This document shows positions 62,467 through 64,000 of a stretch of 64,000 nt of DNA, piece after piece. How positions within the stretch are numbered: position 1 is the stretch's first letter; each line of letters starts with the position of its first letter. The position numbers and the translations under genes were made by a program. The notes beneath the pieces were generated by a model that worked only from the letters and a program-made list of their open reading frames with translations, had not been told where the DNA came from and did no database searches. Source of the stretch: Stenotrophomonas nitritireducens (GTDB taxonomy: Bacteria; Pseudomonadota; Gammaproteobacteria; Xanthomonadales; Xanthomonadaceae); contig NZ_CP016756.1 in assembly GCF_001700965.1 (NCBI RefSeq), positions 186,001 through 250,000 of the forward strand, in the 5' to 3' direction.

Positions 62467-63279
62467 ATGCTGCGCTGGGGCTGTTTTGGACTGCTTGTCC
62501 TGTCATTTGGCGTACTGGCCGAGCCGGTAATGCCGGTCATCAAGGTCGCCAATCTGCGTCTACCCGACAGCGGCGAGAGCTGGGCCGGCCAACGGGAGCG
62601 GATCGCCCAGCTGATGGAAGCGCTGCATCCGGACGTGATCGTCGTGCAGGACGTGCGCCAACGGGGGCCGGCCGCCAATAATCCGGCCTGCTGGCTCGGC
62701 AGCCGGCTCAAGTACAGCTGCGACTTCGTCAGCGCCGACCGCCCCAGCCAGCCCGAACGCCGCGGCAACGCGGTGTTGACCCGGCTCACCGCGCAGCAGG
62801 ACGGTATCACCCTGCTGCATGGCGATGACATGCCGACCGCCGCCGGGATGCAGCGGCTGCAACTGCAGCAGGCGTTGCTGAACATTTACACGGCCAGCAT
62901 GTGCCCGACCGACAACACCCCGGTGGCGCGCGGCCATCAGGCAGCCGACCTGCGCTCGTGGATGGATGCCACCCATGAGGGTCTGCCGTCACTGATCATC
63001 GGCGACTTCGCCGCTCCCACCGATGAGCTGGTGCGGCAGTTGCCCGGCTACCAACCGGCGCGGCGGAATCCCTCCAACCAGCGCGGCGATGCCAGCCCGA
63101 CGGCCGGCGCCCGCCATGGCATGGACGTGCTCTACCAGGTGCGCAGCTTTGCCGACATCACCCAGCAGCCAATCCAACTACCTGCCAGCGACGCGCAGCC
63201 AACGCCCGAGCCGCTGGGCATGATGGCGACGCTGCGTATCACCCGGATTCCCGCGAGCGTTGAAGCCGAGCAGCCCTGA
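62467..63279 (+). CDS. exported endonuclease/exonuclease/phosphatase-fold protein
   Basis: The 270-residue protein has a signal peptide (about 1-18, LGLLVLSFGVLA-like) and an EEP-fold pattern: IKVANLRLPD, QRERIAQLMEALHPDVIVVQ, RRGNAVLTRL, LIIGDFAAP and ARHGMDVLYQV. The catalytic positions are partly altered: VVQD instead of VVQE and GDFA instead of GDFN. It may therefore be a degenerate or divergent member, for example binding instead of cutting. Length is near that of EEP phosphatases; substrate unknown. Confidence 0.75.
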   Translation: MLRWGCFGLLVLSFGVLAEPVMPVIKVANLRLPDSGESWAGQRERIAQLMEALHPDVIVVQDVRQRGPAANNPACWLGSRLKYSCDFVSADRPSQPERRGNAVLTRLTAQQDGITLLHGDDMPTAAGMQRLQLQQALLNIYTASMCPTDNTPVARGHQAADLRSWMDATHEGLPSLIIGDFAAPTDELVRQLPGYQPARRNPSNQRGDASPTAGARHGMDVLYQVRSFADITQQPIQLPASDAQPTPEPLGMMATLRITRIPASVEAEQP

Positions 63280-63300
63280 AGCGGCAACGGGCCCGCAGCT

Positions 63301-63784
63301 GTGTAGGAGCGGCGTAAGCCGCGAGACTGGCATTACAGAAACCTTTGGCATCTGCGCCATCTGATGATGTGTCTGCTTCGCGGCTTACGCCGCTCCTACA
63401 AATGGGCTGCTGGGCTGCCCCACAAACGGGCTTCCTGAAACGACAAAGGGCGGGCAATGCCCGGCCTTTGTCGTGCTCTGGCTGTGGGAGCGGCGTAAGC
63501 CGCGAAGCTGGCCTTGCACAAACCCTTGGCATCTGCGCCATCTGATGATGTGTCTGCTTCGCGGCTTACGCCGCTCCTACAAATGGGCTGCTGGGCTGCC
63601 CGACAAATGGGCTTCCTGAAACGACAACACTCGGGCTTTGTAGTGCTCTGGCTGTGGGAGCGGCGTCAGCCGCGAAGCTGGCTTTGCACAAACCCTCGGC
63701 ACCTGTGCCATCTGATGATGGGTCTGCTTCGCGGCTTACGCCGCTCCCACAAACCCGGCTGGCCACAACCAGCTGTTTCTGAAA
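63301..63784. repeat. three tandem REP-pair blocks with a duplicated terminator
   Basis: REP pairs start near 63301, 63482 and 63654 (about 172-180 bp period), sharing GGCATCTGCGCCATCTGATG between arms. The first block contains GGGCGGGC-AAT-GCCCGGCC, a near copy of the terminator at 63785-63817; the second has a decayed copy. No gene in 63280-63857. Confidence 0.88.
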
Positions 63785-63817
63785 CAACAAAGGCCGGGCA
63801 ATGCCCGGCCTTTGTTG
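63785..63817 (-). terminator. terminator of superoxide dismutase gene
   Basis: Perfect 15-bp stem (CAACAAAGGCCGGGC and complement, loop AAT), 40 bp after the stop of the dismutase gene on the minus strand. Confidence 0.9.
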
Positions 63818-63857
63818 CGATGGCGATTACCTTTGCCACCCCTTCAGATCATTGCGA

Positions 63858-64000
63858 TCAGGCAATTGCTTCCTGGTAACGACGCTCCACTTCCTTCCAG
63901 TTGATCAGGCTGTAGAAGGTTTCGATGAACTCGGCGCGGCGGTTCTGGAACTTCAGGTAGTAGGCGTGCTCCCACACGTCGATGGTCAGCACCGGGGTGC
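63858..64000 (-). CDS. Fe/Mn superoxide dismutase, C-terminal part (partial)
   Basis: The 46 visible residues end in a TGA at 63858-63860 and read [20 protein letters not shown], then [25 protein letters not shown] and H of DVWEH are the metal ligands of the family. The N-terminal part lies beyond the window. Whether Fe or Mn is used cannot be told. Confidence 0.9.
   Translation of the reverse strand, partial: TPVLTIDVWEHAYYLKFQNRRAEFIETFYSLINWKEVERRYQEAIA

Noticed and set aside
63301..63817. Regularly spaced repeats resembling a CRISPR array
   Set aside because: Units are 172-180 bp, inverted REP pairs with conserved inner sequence, no unique spacers and no cas genes.

Overview
The window looks like a chromosomal segment of a Stenotrophomonas-type Xanthomonadaceae bacterium. 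The evidence is a high-GC, densely packed gene set (class III PHA synthase phaE-phaC, ppsR/ppsA, fused-E1 dehydrogenase, AaeXAB-type efflux, OMPLA) and many short palindromic repeats. One repeat family, with GTAGTGCCGAGC arms, matches my recollection of the SMAG repeats of Stenotrophomonas maltophilia. No insertion sequence, prophage or CRISPR array is visible.

Region 1-13 kb is the accessory part. It is a chaperone-usher fimbria locus (pilin, chaperone, usher) joined to its own signalling circuit: a hybrid histidine kinase (HK-REC-HPt), a REC-EAL c-di-GMP phosphodiesterase divergent from it, and two closely related RcsB/BvgA-like response regulators. A two-domain adhesin lies on the far side of the kinase. 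The set resembles the Roc system of Pseudomonas aeruginosa, which controls Cup fimbriae, and the Bvg system of Bordetella. Here the circuit is physically linked to the fimbria, carries duplicated DNA-binding regulators, and has a small unknown ORF between them.

Region 13-16 kb has small secreted or membrane proteins, a tandem duplication of tRNA-Ala(GGC)-tRNA-Glu(TTC), tRNA-Leu(CAA) and a single-domain response regulator. Region 16-25 kb has tex, an apparently translationally coupled phaE-phaC-DUF5329-metalloprotease-like cluster, pssA, a Nudix hydrolase and a DUF1249 gene. Region 25-36 kb has divergent ppsR/ppsA, an alpha-beta fused 2-oxoacid dehydrogenase E1, a GST, a GNAT acetyltransferase, a glycine-zipper protein, a TatD nuclease, tcdA and a membrane cytochrome c. 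Region 36-50 kb has a glycine-zipper lipoprotein, a cold-shock protein, pldA, ArsC-like and DsbA-like proteins, a fatty acid hydroxylase, class I fumarase, a SigJ/ECF41-type sigma factor with its AhpD-like partner, a TRIC/YicG channel, a BON protein whose start codon lies in a long hairpin, an ABC exporter and fpr behind a Fur-like palindrome.

Region 50-64 kb has glutathione peroxidase, an exported M3 peptidase, a marR-FUSC-DUF1656-HlyD efflux operon, cfa, a DUF3298-type lipoprotein, a 54-residue ORF behind a consensus sigma-54 promoter, a rhomboid protease with a POT peptide transporter, an EEP-fold protein, and the 3' end of an Fe/Mn superoxide dismutase.

Most larger intergenic gaps hold REP-like palindromes. 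In several gaps these have been locally duplicated together with neighbouring sequence, including a terminator and the 3' end of tcdA.
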